NCBI RefSeq assembly: GCF_014648255.1
Contig: NZ_BMQT01000006.1
Coordinates: forward strand, 336,698-400,697
Length of the DNA stretch: 64,000 bases
DNA from: Nocardioides albus
GTDB lineage: Bacteria; Actinomycetota; Actinomycetes; Propionibacteriales; Nocardioidaceae
Direction of reading: 5' to 3'
Position 1 is the stretch's first letter. Each line of letters opens with the position of its first letter. The notes beneath the pieces were generated by a model. It was not told where the DNA came from. It worked only from the letters and a program-made list of their open reading frames with translations, and made no database searches. Below, piece by piece: positions 37,079 through 44,595 of this stretch. A program made the translations under genes and the position numbers.

Positions 37079-37921
37079 ATGCGTGCGATCTGGAAGGGTG
37101 CGGTCTCGTTCGGGCTGGTCAGCGTGCCCGTGAAGCTCTACTCGGCGACGGAGTCCCACGACGTCTCCTTCCGTCAGGTGCACCAGGCCGATGGCGGCCG
37201 GATCCGCTATCAGCGGATCTGCTCGATCGACGGCGAGGAGGTGCCCTACTCCGAGATCGCGAAGGGCTATGAGACCGAGGACGGCGAGATGGTCATCCTC
37301 ACCGACGACGACTTCGCCAACCTGCCGACGACCTCCTCGCGCGAGATCGCGGTGGAGAAGTTCGTGCCGAGCGACCAGATCGACCCGATGCTCTTCGAGA
37401 AGAGCTACTACCTGGAGCCGGAGAAGACCGGGGTCAAGCCCTACGCGCTGCTGCGCCAGGCGCTCCTCGAGGCCGACCGGGTGGCCCTCGTGACGGTCGC
37501 GCTGCGCCAGCGCACCACGGTCGCGGCGCTCCGGGTGCGGCCGACCGACAACGGCGACGTGATCGTGCTGCAGACGATGATGTGGCCCGACGAGATCCGG
37601 GTGCCCGACTTCAACGTCGAGGCCGGAGAGGTCAAGGACTCCGAGATCAAGATGGCCAACATGCTCGTCGAGACCCTGGCGGGCGACTTCCACCCCGAGG
37701 AGTTCTCCGACGACTACGCCGAGGCCATCGAGGAGATGGTGAAGGCCAAGATCGAGGGCGGCGAGGTCGAGCGGACCCCCACCTCCACCAAGACCTCCGG
37801 CGAGGTCGTCGACCTGCTGGCCGCGCTGCAGCGCTCCGTCGCCGACGCGAAGAAGTCGCGCGGCGAGAAGGTCCCCGATGAGGCCGAGGAGAGCAAGAAG
37901 AAGAAGTCGAAGGCGTCCTAG
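37079..37921 (+). CDS. ku: Non-homologous end joining protein Ku
   Basis: A 280-residue Ku homodimer subunit with MRAIWKGAVSFGLVSVPVKLYSAT, the ring-forming central region, IDPMLFEKSYYLEPE and a Lys-rich C-terminal tail (KKKKSKAS) that may contact DNA. It binds broken ends and recruits LigD. The start is the ATG at 37079. It is divergent from the ligase-polymerase pair, so the whole NHEJ set is in one locus. Confidence 0.95.
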   Translation: MRAIWKGAVSFGLVSVPVKLYSATESHDVSFRQVHQADGGRIRYQRICSIDGEEVPYSEIAKGYETEDGEMVILTDDDFANLPTTSSREIAVEKFVPSDQIDPMLFEKSYYLEPEKTGVKPYALLRQALLEADRVALVTVALRQRTTVAALRVRPTDNGDVIVLQTMMWPDEIRVPDFNVEAGEVKDSEIKMANMLVETLAGDFHPEEFSDDYAEAIEEMVKAKIEGGEVERTPTSTKTSGEVVDLLAALQRSVADAKKSRGEKVPDEAEESKKKKSKAS

Positions 37922-37942
37922 ACGACCGGGGCTCGCGCCGAG

Positions 37943-37968
37943 CGAGGGAGTGACCGCGCGCAGCGCGG
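37943..37968 (+). repeat. Short hairpin repeat (family E), copy 1
   Basis: CGAGGGAGTGACCGCGCG followed by CAGCGCGG, containing the small stem CCGCGC/GCGCGG. The reverse-oriented copy at 40592-40617 differs at two positions. It lies 21 bases after the ku stop. Confidence 0.7.
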
Positions 37969-38001
37969 AGGCAACACGTACCCAAATCTCTGGTGCCGGC
38001 G

Positions 38002-38028
38002 TGTCGAAAGCGGCAGGCTCTGCTCGAC
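38002..38028 (+). promoter_or_regulatory. Predicted ECF42-type promoter of the DGPF-sigma operon
   Basis: TGTCGA (38002-38007), a 17-base spacer and CGAC (38025-38028). TGTCGA at -35 and CGA(T/A)C-like sequence at -10 are the published ECF42 target motif by recall. The same pair with the same spacing is at 39682-39708. Confidence 0.75.
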
Positions 38029-38080
38029 GCGTAGGCGACGACGCACGACAGAGGCGTCGCGCACCCGCAAGGAGAAACTG

Positions 38081-38443
38081 ATGCGCTACATGATGCTGGT
38101 GAAGATGGCTCCCGAGGCCGGGCCGCCGCCGGTCGCTCTGATGGAGGCGGTGGAGGCCGAGATCAAGCAGCAGCACGCCGACGGCATCCTGCTCGACGCC
38201 GACGGTCTCGGGCCTGGGCTGGAGATCCGGCTGACCGCCGGGGAGGTGACCCACGTCGACGGGCCGTTCGCCGAGGCCAAGGAGGTCGCCGGCGGCTTCT
38301 CGCTGTTCGAGGTCCGCTCCCACGAGGAGGCCGCCGAGATCGGACGCCGGATGGTCCGGTTCCACGAGGAGCTCTGGCCCGGGCAGGACGTGGCCGTGGA
38401 GATGCGGCCGTTGGTCGGACCGCCGGACCCAGCGGCGGAATGA
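38081..38443 (+). CDS. YCII-related DGPF-domain protein
   Basis: A 120-residue protein with the ferredoxin-like YCII fold and the DGPF signature (VTHVDGPFAEAKEVAGGFSLFEV). Genes of this family are characteristically linked to ECF42 sigma factors, and here the next gene is one, overlapping by ATGA. AAGGAG lies seven bases before the ATG. Its biochemical role is not established; it is a hallmark member of the ECF42 regulon. Confidence 0.9.
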   Translation: MRYMMLVKMAPEAGPPPVALMEAVEAEIKQQHADGILLDADGLGPGLEIRLTAGEVTHVDGPFAEAKEVAGGFSLFEVRSHEEAAEIGRRMVRFHEELWPGQDVAVEMRPLVGPPDPAAE

Positions 38444-39714
38444 GCTCGCCTACCGAAGAAGCGATCGTCGCGGTCTGGCGCAACGAGTCCGTACGTCTCC
38501 TCGCCGGTCTGGCGCGGATGACGCATGACCTCGACCTGGCCGAGGACCTCGCCCAGGATGCCCTCGTCGCGGCGCTGGAGCAGTGGCCGCACGAGGGCAT
38601 CCCCCGCAGTCCCGGAGCCTGGTTGATGTCGATCGCGAAGCGGCGCGCGATCGACGGGTTCCGCCGCGACGAGGTGCTGCGCCGCAAGGTCGCCCTGCTG
38701 GGGCACGAGCTGGAGGAGGGTGAGATGCCGGACCTGGTGGCCGCGGTCGACCATATCGAGGACGATGTGCTGCGGCTGATGTTCCTCTCCTGCCATCCGA
38801 CGCTGGCACCCGACTCCCGCACGGTGCTGACGCTGCGGCTCGTGGGCGGACTGACGACCGCCGAGATCGCCCGCGCCTACTTCGCCAAGGAGTCGGCCGT
38901 CGGCCAGCGGATCTCGCGGGCGAAGCGCACCCTGGCCGAGGTCGGGGCCACGTTCGAGCTTCCGGTGGGCGAAGAGCGCGCTGCACGTCTGCGCGAGGTG
39001 ATGCAGACGATCTACCTGGTATTCAACGAGGGCTACGCGGCGACGTCCGGGCCGTCGTGGACCCGGCCCGAGCTGTGCCTGGAGGGGATGCGGCTGGCCC
39101 GGATGCTGGCCGCGCACGCCCCCGGCGACCCGGAGGCGCAGGCGTTGCAGGGCCTGTTGGAGATCCAGGGGTCGCGGCTCGTGGCCCGGGCGGATGCCGA
39201 TGGCCACCCGGTGCTGCTCGAGGACCAGGACCGGACCAGGTGGGACCACCTCCTCCTGCGGCGCGGGCTGGCCGCGGTCGACCGGGCGAAGGCGCTGGCC
39301 TCCTCCGGCACCCCCGGCGGGAGCTATCTGGTGCAGGCGATGATCGCGGCGTGCCACGGCCGCGCCCGCACGGCCGAGCAGACCGACTGGGCCGAGATCG
39401 CGCGTCTCTACGACGTGCTCGCCTCCGCCGCCCCGGGTGCCGTCATCGAGGTCAACCGGGCCGTGGCGCACGGACGTGCGTTCGGGCCCGACGCCGGGCT
39501 GGCGATCCTTGCGGGCCTTCCCGACGGTGCCCTTCCGGGGTCGCACCTGCCGGCCGGCGTACGTGGTGACCTGCTGCATCGTGCCGGCCGGCACCACGAG
39601 GCCGCGGAAGCCTTCGACGAGGCGGCCTCGTCGACCGACAACGCCGAGGAACGGAAACTTCTGGAGAAGCGCGCGGCCGCGTGTCGAAACGACGTGGGCT
39701 CGTCCGACGCGTAA
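38440..39714 (+). CDS. RNA polymerase sigma factor, ECF42 type with C-terminal extension
   Basis: A 424-residue sigma factor. Region sigma2 is at about 10-85 (LARMTHDLDLAEDLAQDALVAALEQW), sigma4 at about 115-175 (LTLRLVGGLTTAEIARAYF, then RISRAKRTL), and a roughly 230-residue DUF6596/TPR-like helical extension follows. This length is about twice that of a simple ECF factor and typical of ECF42, which lacks a classical anti-sigma factor and depends on its extension. It is coupled to the DGPF gene. Its 3' end contains the promoter of the next gene. Confidence 0.92.
   Translation: MSSPTEEAIVAVWRNESVRLLAGLARMTHDLDLAEDLAQDALVAALEQWPHEGIPRSPGAWLMSIAKRRAIDGFRRDEVLRRKVALLGHELEEGEMPDLVAAVDHIEDDVLRLMFLSCHPTLAPDSRTVLTLRLVGGLTTAEIARAYFAKESAVGQRISRAKRTLAEVGATFELPVGEERAARLREVMQTIYLVFNEGYAATSGPSWTRPELCLEGMRLARMLAAHAPGDPEAQALQGLLEIQGSRLVARADADGHPVLLEDQDRTRWDHLLLRRGLAAVDRAKALASSGTPGGSYLVQAMIAACHGRARTAEQTDWAEIARLYDVLASAAPGAVIEVNRAVAHGRAFGPDAGLAILAGLPDGALPGSHLPAGVRGDLLHRAGRHHEAAEAFDEAASSTDNAEERKLLEKRAAACRNDVGSSDA
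39682..39708 (+). promoter_or_regulatory. Predicted ECF42-type promoter of the alpha/beta hydrolase
   Basis: TGTCGA (39682-39687), a 17-base spacer and CGAC (39705-39708), inside the last codons of the sigma gene. It matches the promoter ahead of the DGPF gene also at flanking bases (GTGTCGAAA and CGACGCGTA). The hydrolase starts 58 bases after the -10. Confidence 0.72.
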
Positions 39715-39765
39715 GCATCAACCGGGCCCGACGGGCCCGACAACCGCTGGACAGGAAAGAGCACC

Positions 39766-40581
39766 ATGACCAAGACCACCATCTCCGCCGACGGCTCCAC
39801 GATCGCCTACGACGTCGCCGGCACCGGCCCTGCGCTCGTCCTCGTCGACGGGGCGATGTGCTATCGCGGTTTCGGACCCTCGCAGGAGCTGGCCGACGCG
39901 CTCTCGGACCGTTTCACCGTCTACCGCTACGACCGCCGCGGCCGGGGCGAGAGCACGATCGCCAAGCCCGCTGCCGTGGGCACCATGGAGGCGGTCGAGC
40001 AGGAGGTCGCCGACCTGGGTGCCGTGATCGAGGCCGCCGGTGGGCACGCCCACCTGCTGGGCCTCAGCTCCGGCGCCTTCCTCGCGCTCGAGGGCGCGCG
40101 GGCGGGGCTTCCGATCGACAAGATCGTCGCCTACGAGGCGCCCCTCATCCTCGACGACACCCACCGCCCCAACGACGCCGACCTGGCGCAGCAGGTCGAG
40201 GAGCTGATCGAGAAGGGGAAGCGGGCAGCGGCGATCGAGCGGTTCATGCGCGTGGTCGGGATGCCGTGGATCGCGATCAAGATCATGCGCCTGACCCCAG
40301 CCTTCAAGAAGCTCACTCCTGTTGCGCACACGCTGACGTACGACCTCGGGATGTGCGTGCCGTTCCAGCAGGGTCGGCCGTTGCCGAAGGGCTACTACAA
40401 GGACGTGTCGGTGCCGGTGCTGTCGGGGGCCGGGAGCAAGAGCCCGGCCTACATGACCAATGCCCAGCAGGCCATCGCCAAGGCGGTCCCGGACGGACGC
40501 TACGTGGTCCTCGACGGGCAGGACCACATGGTCAAGGCCGCGGCTCTGGCCCCGGTGGCCACCGAGTTCCTCTCCGCCTGA
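39766..40581 (+). CDS. Alpha/beta hydrolase (probable ECF42 regulon member)
   Basis: A 271-residue hydrolase with the oxyanion strand VLVDGAMCYRGF, YDRRGRGES, the nucleophile elbow GLSSGA (Ser), an Asp in the strand before YVVLDGQDHMV, and the histidine in that last segment. Its closest pattern is the lysophospholipase/3-oxoadipate-lactonase-like group. Substrate is unknown. A promoter matching that of the sigma operon precedes it, so it is probably expressed by the ECF42 factor. Confidence 0.82.
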   Translation: MTKTTISADGSTIAYDVAGTGPALVLVDGAMCYRGFGPSQELADALSDRFTVYRYDRRGRGESTIAKPAAVGTMEAVEQEVADLGAVIEAAGGHAHLLGLSSGAFLALEGARAGLPIDKIVAYEAPLILDDTHRPNDADLAQQVEELIEKGKRAAAIERFMRVVGMPWIAIKIMRLTPAFKKLTPVAHTLTYDLGMCVPFQQGRPLPKGYYKDVSVPVLSGAGSKSPAYMTNAQQAIAKAVPDGRYVVLDGQDHMVKAAALAPVATEFLSA

Positions 40582-40591
40582 AGCGCCGAGT

Positions 40592-40617
40592 CCGCGCTTC
40601 GCGCGGTTACTCCCTCG
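40592..40617 (-). repeat. Short hairpin repeat (family E), copy 2
   Basis: The reverse complement matches 37943-37968 at 24 of 26 positions, including the CCGCGC/GCGCGG stem. It begins 11 bases after the hydrolase stop. Confidence 0.7.
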
Positions 40618-40639
40618 CCTCATCCTGACCCGATCCAAC

Positions 40640-40737
40640 GCCGAGCCGGCTCGTCATGACGCGCCGACTCGACAGGGTGTCCGGTCAGAATGCGCCGACT
40701 CGACAGGGTGTCCGGTCAAGATGCGCCGACTCGGCGG
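40640..40737. repeat. Family C element, copy 1: imperfect palindrome plus 31-bp tandem repeats
   Basis: GCCGAGCCGGCTCGTCATGA with GCGCCGACTCG forms an imperfect palindrome (40640-40671). Two 31-base units (40661-40691, 40692-40722) and a partial third follow, each starting GCGCCGACTCG and containing CAGGGTGTCCGGTCA. The perfect palindrome at 44556-44589 and the segment CGGCGCATCTTGACC at 44532 are related. It ends 28 bases before kynB. Confidence 0.88.
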
Positions 40738-40764
40738 AAAATGGGGTCATCTAGGCTGCGGAGC

Positions 40765-41400
40765 ATGGCGCAACTGTGGGACATCTCACCACCCGTTCAC
40801 GCGGACTCGCCGGTCTTCCCCGGTGATCACGCGACCGAGGTCGGCTGGACGTTCCGCATCGGCCCGGGGTGCCCGGTCAACGTGGCCGAGCTGAGCCTGT
40901 CGGCACACGTCGGCGCGCACGCCGATGCGCCGCTGCACTTCACCGACGACGGCGCACCGGCCGGTGAGATGTCGTTGGAGCCGTTCCTCGGGCCGTGCCG
41001 GGTCGTCGACGTCTCCGGCGTACGGCCGCTGGTCACCGTCGACGACGTCGACGTCACCGACCTGCCGCCGCGCGTGCTGTTCCGGACGTACGCCACCCAG
41101 CCCACCACCTGGGACGACGACTTCTGCGCGCTCGACCCCCCGCTGATCGACCTGCTCGCCTCGCACGGGGTGCGGCTGGTCGGCACGGACGCAGCGAGCC
41201 TCGACCCCGCCGACTCCAAGGACCTGCCGGCACACTTCGCGACGCATCGTCACGACGTACGCATCCTGGAGAACCTGCTGCTCGACGAGGTCCCGGCGGG
41301 CGACTACGAGCTGATCGCACTCCCCCTCAAGCTCACCACCGCCGATGCCGCGCCCGTGCGGGCCGTGCTCAGGCCGCTCACCCAGGAGTCCTCCCGATGA
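40765..41400 (+). CDS. kynB: Kynurenine formamidase (cyclase family)
   Basis: A 211-residue metal-dependent hydrolase turning N-formylkynurenine into kynurenine and formate. The metal-binding motif is SAHVGAHADAPLHF (His48, His52, Asp54), and DISPPVHADSPVFPGD is the family's start region. The ATG at 40765 was chosen because MAQLWDIS matches the family; the frame continues upstream only through repeat DNA. It overlaps kynU by ATGA and heads the kynurenine operon. Confidence 0.93.
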   Translation: MAQLWDISPPVHADSPVFPGDHATEVGWTFRIGPGCPVNVAELSLSAHVGAHADAPLHFTDDGAPAGEMSLEPFLGPCRVVDVSGVRPLVTVDDVDVTDLPPRVLFRTYATQPTTWDDDFCALDPPLIDLLASHGVRLVGTDAASLDPADSKDLPAHFATHRHDVRILENLLLDEVPAGDYELIALPLKLTTADAAPVRAVLRPLTQESSR

Positions 41401-42680
41401 ACCGTGACGACGTCGTCGCTCGCGACGCCGCAGACCCGCTGACCCCGCTCCGAGAGCTCTTCGCGCTGCCCGAGGGGACGATCTATCTCGACGGCAACTC
41501 GCTCGGCGCGCTCCCCCGCGCCACCGCCGGCCGGGTGGCCGAGGTCGTCACCGAGGAGTGGGGACGTGGGCTGATCGAGTCGTGGAACACGGCCGACTGG
41601 ATCGGTCTGCCCCAGCGGGTCGGCGACAAGGTCGCCCGGCTCGTCGGCGCCGGCCCGGGCGAGGTCGTGGTCGCCGACTCCACCTCGCTCAACGTCTACA
41701 AGGTGCTCGCCTCGGCGCTCTCGATCGCCGCGTCCGACGCCCCCGAACGCCGGATCGTGGTCAGCGAGCGCAGCAACTTCCCGACCGACCTCTACATCGC
41801 CTCCTCGCTCTGCCGTGACCGCGGCTACGAGCTGGTGCTGGTCGACTCGCCCGAGGAGATCGAGGGGCTGCTCGACCGCGCCGCGGTGCTGATGCTGACC
41901 GAGGTCAACTACCGCACCGGCTACCTGCACGACATGGCCGCGGTGACCGCGCGCGCCCACGAGCACGGCGTGCTCGCGGTCTGGGACCTGTGCCACTCAG
42001 CGGGTGCGGTGCCGGTGGATCTTGGCGGCGCCGATGCCGACTTCGCGGTCGGCTGCGGCTACAAGTTCCTCAACGGCGGCCCGGGATCGCCCGCGTTCCT
42101 GTGGGTCAACCCGCGCCATGTCGACCGCTTCGAGCAGCCGCTGTCGGGCTGGATGGGTCACGCCGCGCCGTTCGAGATGTCGCCGGGATACCGGCCTGCG
42201 GAGGGGGTCTCGCGCTACCTGTCCGGCACCCCGGGCATCATCGGCATCTCCGCCCTGGAGTGCGGCGTCGACACGCTGCTGGCAGCCGAGGCGTACGGAG
42301 GTCTCGAGGCGATCCGGGAGAAGTCGCTCGCGCTGACCCGGCTCTTCGCCGACCTCGTCGCGTCCCGGCTCCCTGGGTTCACCATCGAGTCCCCGCTCGA
42401 CGACGCGCAGCGAGGCAGCCAGCTGTCGCTGAGCGTCGACGAAGGTGCGTACGCGATCGTGCAGGCGCTCATCGAGCGCGGCGTGATCGGCGACTTCCGC
42501 GCAGGATCAATTGCCTCGGGCTCCGCTTCGGCAGGATCACCGGACATCCTGCGGTTCGGGGTAACCCCGCTCTACACCCGCTACGTCGACGTGTGGGACG
42601 CCGTCGACCACCTGGTCTCGGTGATGGACAACGACGAATGGCGCGACGAGCGCTTCTGGACCCGAGGAGCAGTCACATGA
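41397..42680 (+). CDS. kynU: Kynureninase, with an inserted repeat near the C-terminus
   Basis: A 427-residue PLP enzyme cleaving kynurenine to anthranilate and alanine. It shows [27 protein letters not shown], the PLP lysine Lys223 ([17 protein letters not shown]) and YLSGTPGI. Near residues 370-381 a Gly/Ser/Ala-rich loop ([12 protein letters not shown]) interrupts the usual DFRAPDILRFG region; its DNA is a dispersed repeat flanked by a 9-bp duplication. The insertion is in frame and away from the PLP site. Overlaps kynB and kynA by four bases each. Confidence 0.93.
   Translation: MNRDDVVARDAADPLTPLRELFALPEGTIYLDGNSLGALPRATAGRVAEVVTEEWGRGLIESWNTADWIGLPQRVGDKVARLVGAGPGEVVVADSTSLNVYKVLASALSIAASDAPERRIVVSERSNFPTDLYIASSLCRDRGYELVLVDSPEEIEGLLDRAAVLMLTEVNYRTGYLHDMAAVTARAHEHGVLAVWDLCHSAGAVPVDLGGADADFAVGCGYKFLNGGPGSPAFLWVNPRHVDRFEQPLSGWMGHAAPFEMSPGYRPAEGVSRYLSGTPGIIGISALECGVDTLLAAEAYGGLEAIREKSLALTRLFADLVASRLPGFTIESPLDDAQRGSQLSLSVDEGAYAIVQALIERGVIGDFRAGSIASGSASAGSPDILRFGVTPLYTRYVDVWDAVDHLVSVMDNDEWRDERFWTRGAVT
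42501..42539 (+). repeat. 18-base dispersed repeat (family F) in kynU with flanking 9-bp duplication
   Basis: GCAGGATCA occurs at 42501-42509 and again at 42531-42539. Between them is ATTGCCTCGGGCTCCGCTTCG, which contains the 18-mer shared with marR and the prfB-nlpC gap. The unit is 30 bp (21 plus one copy of the duplication), so the frame is kept. Confidence 0.8.
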
Positions 42681-43477
42681 GCAGCACGCAGGACCTTCCG
42701 ATGGACTACTCCGACTACCTCCACCTGCCGGAGGTGCTCGGCGCGCAGCACCCGCTCTCGGGCGACCACCACGAGATGCTCTTCATCGTCCAGCACCAGG
42801 CGATGGAGCTGTGGATGCGGCTGGCGCTGCACGAGCTGACCGAGGCGCAGCGTCTGCTCTCGGTCGACGAGGTGCGCCCGGCGTTCAAGGGGCTGGCCCG
42901 TGTCTCCCGGGTCATGGAGCAGCTCGTGCACGCCTGGGACGTGCTCTCGACGCTGACCCCGACCGAGTACGACAAGTTCCGCCCCTACCTGGCCACCGGC
43001 TCGGGTTTCCAGTCGTGGCAGTACCGCTGCATCGAGTTCGCGCTCGGCAACAAGGCGGTCTACACCCTCCGCGTCCACGAGGGGCGGCCGCACGAGAAGG
43101 ACGTGCTGGCCGCGTACGGACGGCCTTCTCTCTACGACGAGTCGCTGCGGCTGCTGGCCCGGCGCGGCTTCGACATCCCGGCCGACCACCTCGACAGGGA
43201 CTGGAAGCAGGAGTACGCCGCCTCCGACGCTGTCGAGGCCGCCTGGCGTGAGGTCTACCGCGACCCGGAGAAGCACTGGGACCTCTACGAGCTCGGCGAG
43301 GAGCTCACCGACCTGGAGACCACCTTCCGGGTCTGGCGGTTCCGCCACGTGACCACCGTCGAACGGATCATCGGCTTCAAACCCGGCACCGGCGGGACCA
43401 GCGGTGTCTCCTACCTGCGCAAGCAGCTCGACATCATCCTGTTTCCCGAGCTGTGGGCGATGCGCACGGGGCTGTGA
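42677..43477 (+). CDS. kynA: Tryptophan 2,3-dioxygenase
   Basis: A 266-residue heme dioxygenase that opens tryptophan to N-formylkynurenine. Motifs are [35 protein letters not shown], the heme region [26 protein letters not shown] and YLRKQLD at the end. It is the first enzyme of the pathway although last in the operon. The ATG overlaps the kynU stop. A family A palindrome begins directly after the stop codon. Confidence 0.95.
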   Translation: MSSTQDLPMDYSDYLHLPEVLGAQHPLSGDHHEMLFIVQHQAMELWMRLALHELTEAQRLLSVDEVRPAFKGLARVSRVMEQLVHAWDVLSTLTPTEYDKFRPYLATGSGFQSWQYRCIEFALGNKAVYTLRVHEGRPHEKDVLAAYGRPSLYDESLRLLARRGFDIPADHLDRDWKQEYAASDAVEAAWREVYRDPEKHWDLYELGEELTDLETTFRVWRFRHVTTVERIIGFKPGTGGTSGVSYLRKQLDIILFPELWAMRTGL

Positions 43478-43571
43478 GGATGTTCGTCTAGGTATGCAGG
43501 GCAACCGTCACATCCCTGTCGGAGCTCCGCACGGGGAGTGACGGTTCGGCTGCATACCTAGACGAACATCC
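43478..43571. repeat. Family A palindromic repeat, copy 2
   Basis: Arms GGATGTTCGTCTAGGTATGC and complement extend 22 bases (43478-43499 and 43550-43571). The inner AACCGTCACA/GTGACGGTT pair is also present. It begins on the base after the kynA stop and ends nine bases before the stop of the convergent MetF-like gene, so it can serve as a two-way terminator. Copy 1 is at 10072-10157. Confidence 0.95.
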
Positions 43572-43580
43572 GACCGGCCG

Positions 43581-44501
43581 TCAGCGCTCCAGCTTGCCCC
43601 GGAGCCGTTCGGCGAGGCGTACGGAGGCCTCGATCTCGACCTTGCGGATCGAGACGGACTCGATGTTGATGCCGAACGGCACCCCGAGCTGACGGCAGAA
43701 GGACATCAGCTCGAGAGCCGTCGCCTCGGCCTGCTCGAGCGAGGCGTCGAGGGTGTCGGTGGCGTGGCGCAGCTCGTTCTCGATCCAACGCGGTACGTCG
43801 ACGCCGAGCCAGCGGAGGAACTCGAGGGTCTTCATCGAACCGCAGACGGAGAAGGTGAACACGATCGGCACCGGCTGAAGGCCGCGTGCGTCGCACTCGT
43901 AGCGGTAGTCGGAGACGAGGTTCTTGGCGGCGTTGACGTCGTAGACGACCTGGGTGACGAAGTAGGAGCAGCCCGCCTCCTGCTTGGCGATCAGGCGCAG
44001 GTGCTCGTCGCCTTTGGCGGTGTGCCGCTCGGGGATCGCGACTGCTCCGAGCAGCAGGTCGGGGTTGGTCTCGTTGCGGATCTGCTGGGCGCGGCGCAGG
44101 CTGGTGGCGACCCGCTTCTCACCCGAGGAGGCACCGACGAAGACCGAGAGCGCCTTGCCCGGATCCTGGGTCTTGACCCAGTCGCGCAGCGTCGGCTCGT
44201 CGTACTTCCCGGTGGCGCGGTAGACGACGGCCGGCACATCGAGGCCGGCGAGGTTGCGCTCGAGGAAATCGGCCGGGTCGAGGGTGCGTACGAACGGGAA
44301 CGGCCGCTCCTCGGGGTTGCGGTCGGACTCGTCGTCGATGTCGTAGAGAATCAGTCCGTCGACCTCGAGCGGCCGGATCCGCTCGAGCGTGACCTCCGCG
44401 ATCTGCTGCACCCTCTCGGGGTCCGTCGTCACCCTCGGTGGGGTGACGGCGAAGAGCAGAATCTCACCGGCCCGGTCACTGATGCGCTGCTGCAGATCCA
44501 C
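43581..44501 (-). CDS. Methylenetetrahydrofolate reductase-like protein
   Basis: A 306-residue protein of the MTHFR TIM-barrel superfamily, distant from standard MetF. The pattern of strands includes LFAVTPPR, YDIDDESDRNPEERPFPFVR, LLLGAVAIPERH and GCSYFVTQVVYDVNAAK. The Glu in the usual MetF strand 1 (EFFPP-like) is not obvious here. It may reduce methylene-folate or serve a related flavin reaction. The start is the GTG at 44501; the longer open frame runs into the repeat and the next gene's 3' end. It converges on kynA. Confidence 0.75.
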   Translation of the reverse strand: MDLQQRISDRAGEILLFAVTPPRVTTDPERVQQIAEVTLERIRPLEVDGLILYDIDDESDRNPEERPFPFVRTLDPADFLERNLAGLDVPAVVYRATGKYDEPTLRDWVKTQDPGKALSVFVGASSGEKRVATSLRRAQQIRNETNPDLLLGAVAIPERHTAKGDEHLRLIAKQEAGCSYFVTQVVYDVNAAKNLVSDYRYECDARGLQPVPIVFTFSVCGSMKTLEFLRWLGVDVPRWIENELRHATDTLDASLEQAEATALELMSFCRQLGVPFGINIESVSIRKVEIEASVRLAERLRGKLER

Positions 44502-44555
44502 GACCTCAACGCTAGCCGAGCCCCGCCCACTCGGCGCATCTTGACCAAAAACCAG

Positions 44556-44589
44556 GCCGAGTCGGCTCGTCATGACGAGCCGACTCGGC
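44556..44589. repeat. Family C element, copy 2: perfect 34-bp palindrome
   Basis: GCCGAGTCGGCTCGTCA is followed immediately by its complement, with no loop. It lies six bases past the stop of the CitE-like gene and 55 bases ahead of the MetF-like start. The flanking CGGCGCATCTTGACC (44532-44546) matches, inverted, the end of the 40640-40737 element. Confidence 0.93.
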
Positions 44590-44595
44590 GTGGGT

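Noticed and set aside
40661..40737. CRISPR array
   Set aside because: Direct 31-bp tandem units without unique spacers and no cas genes.
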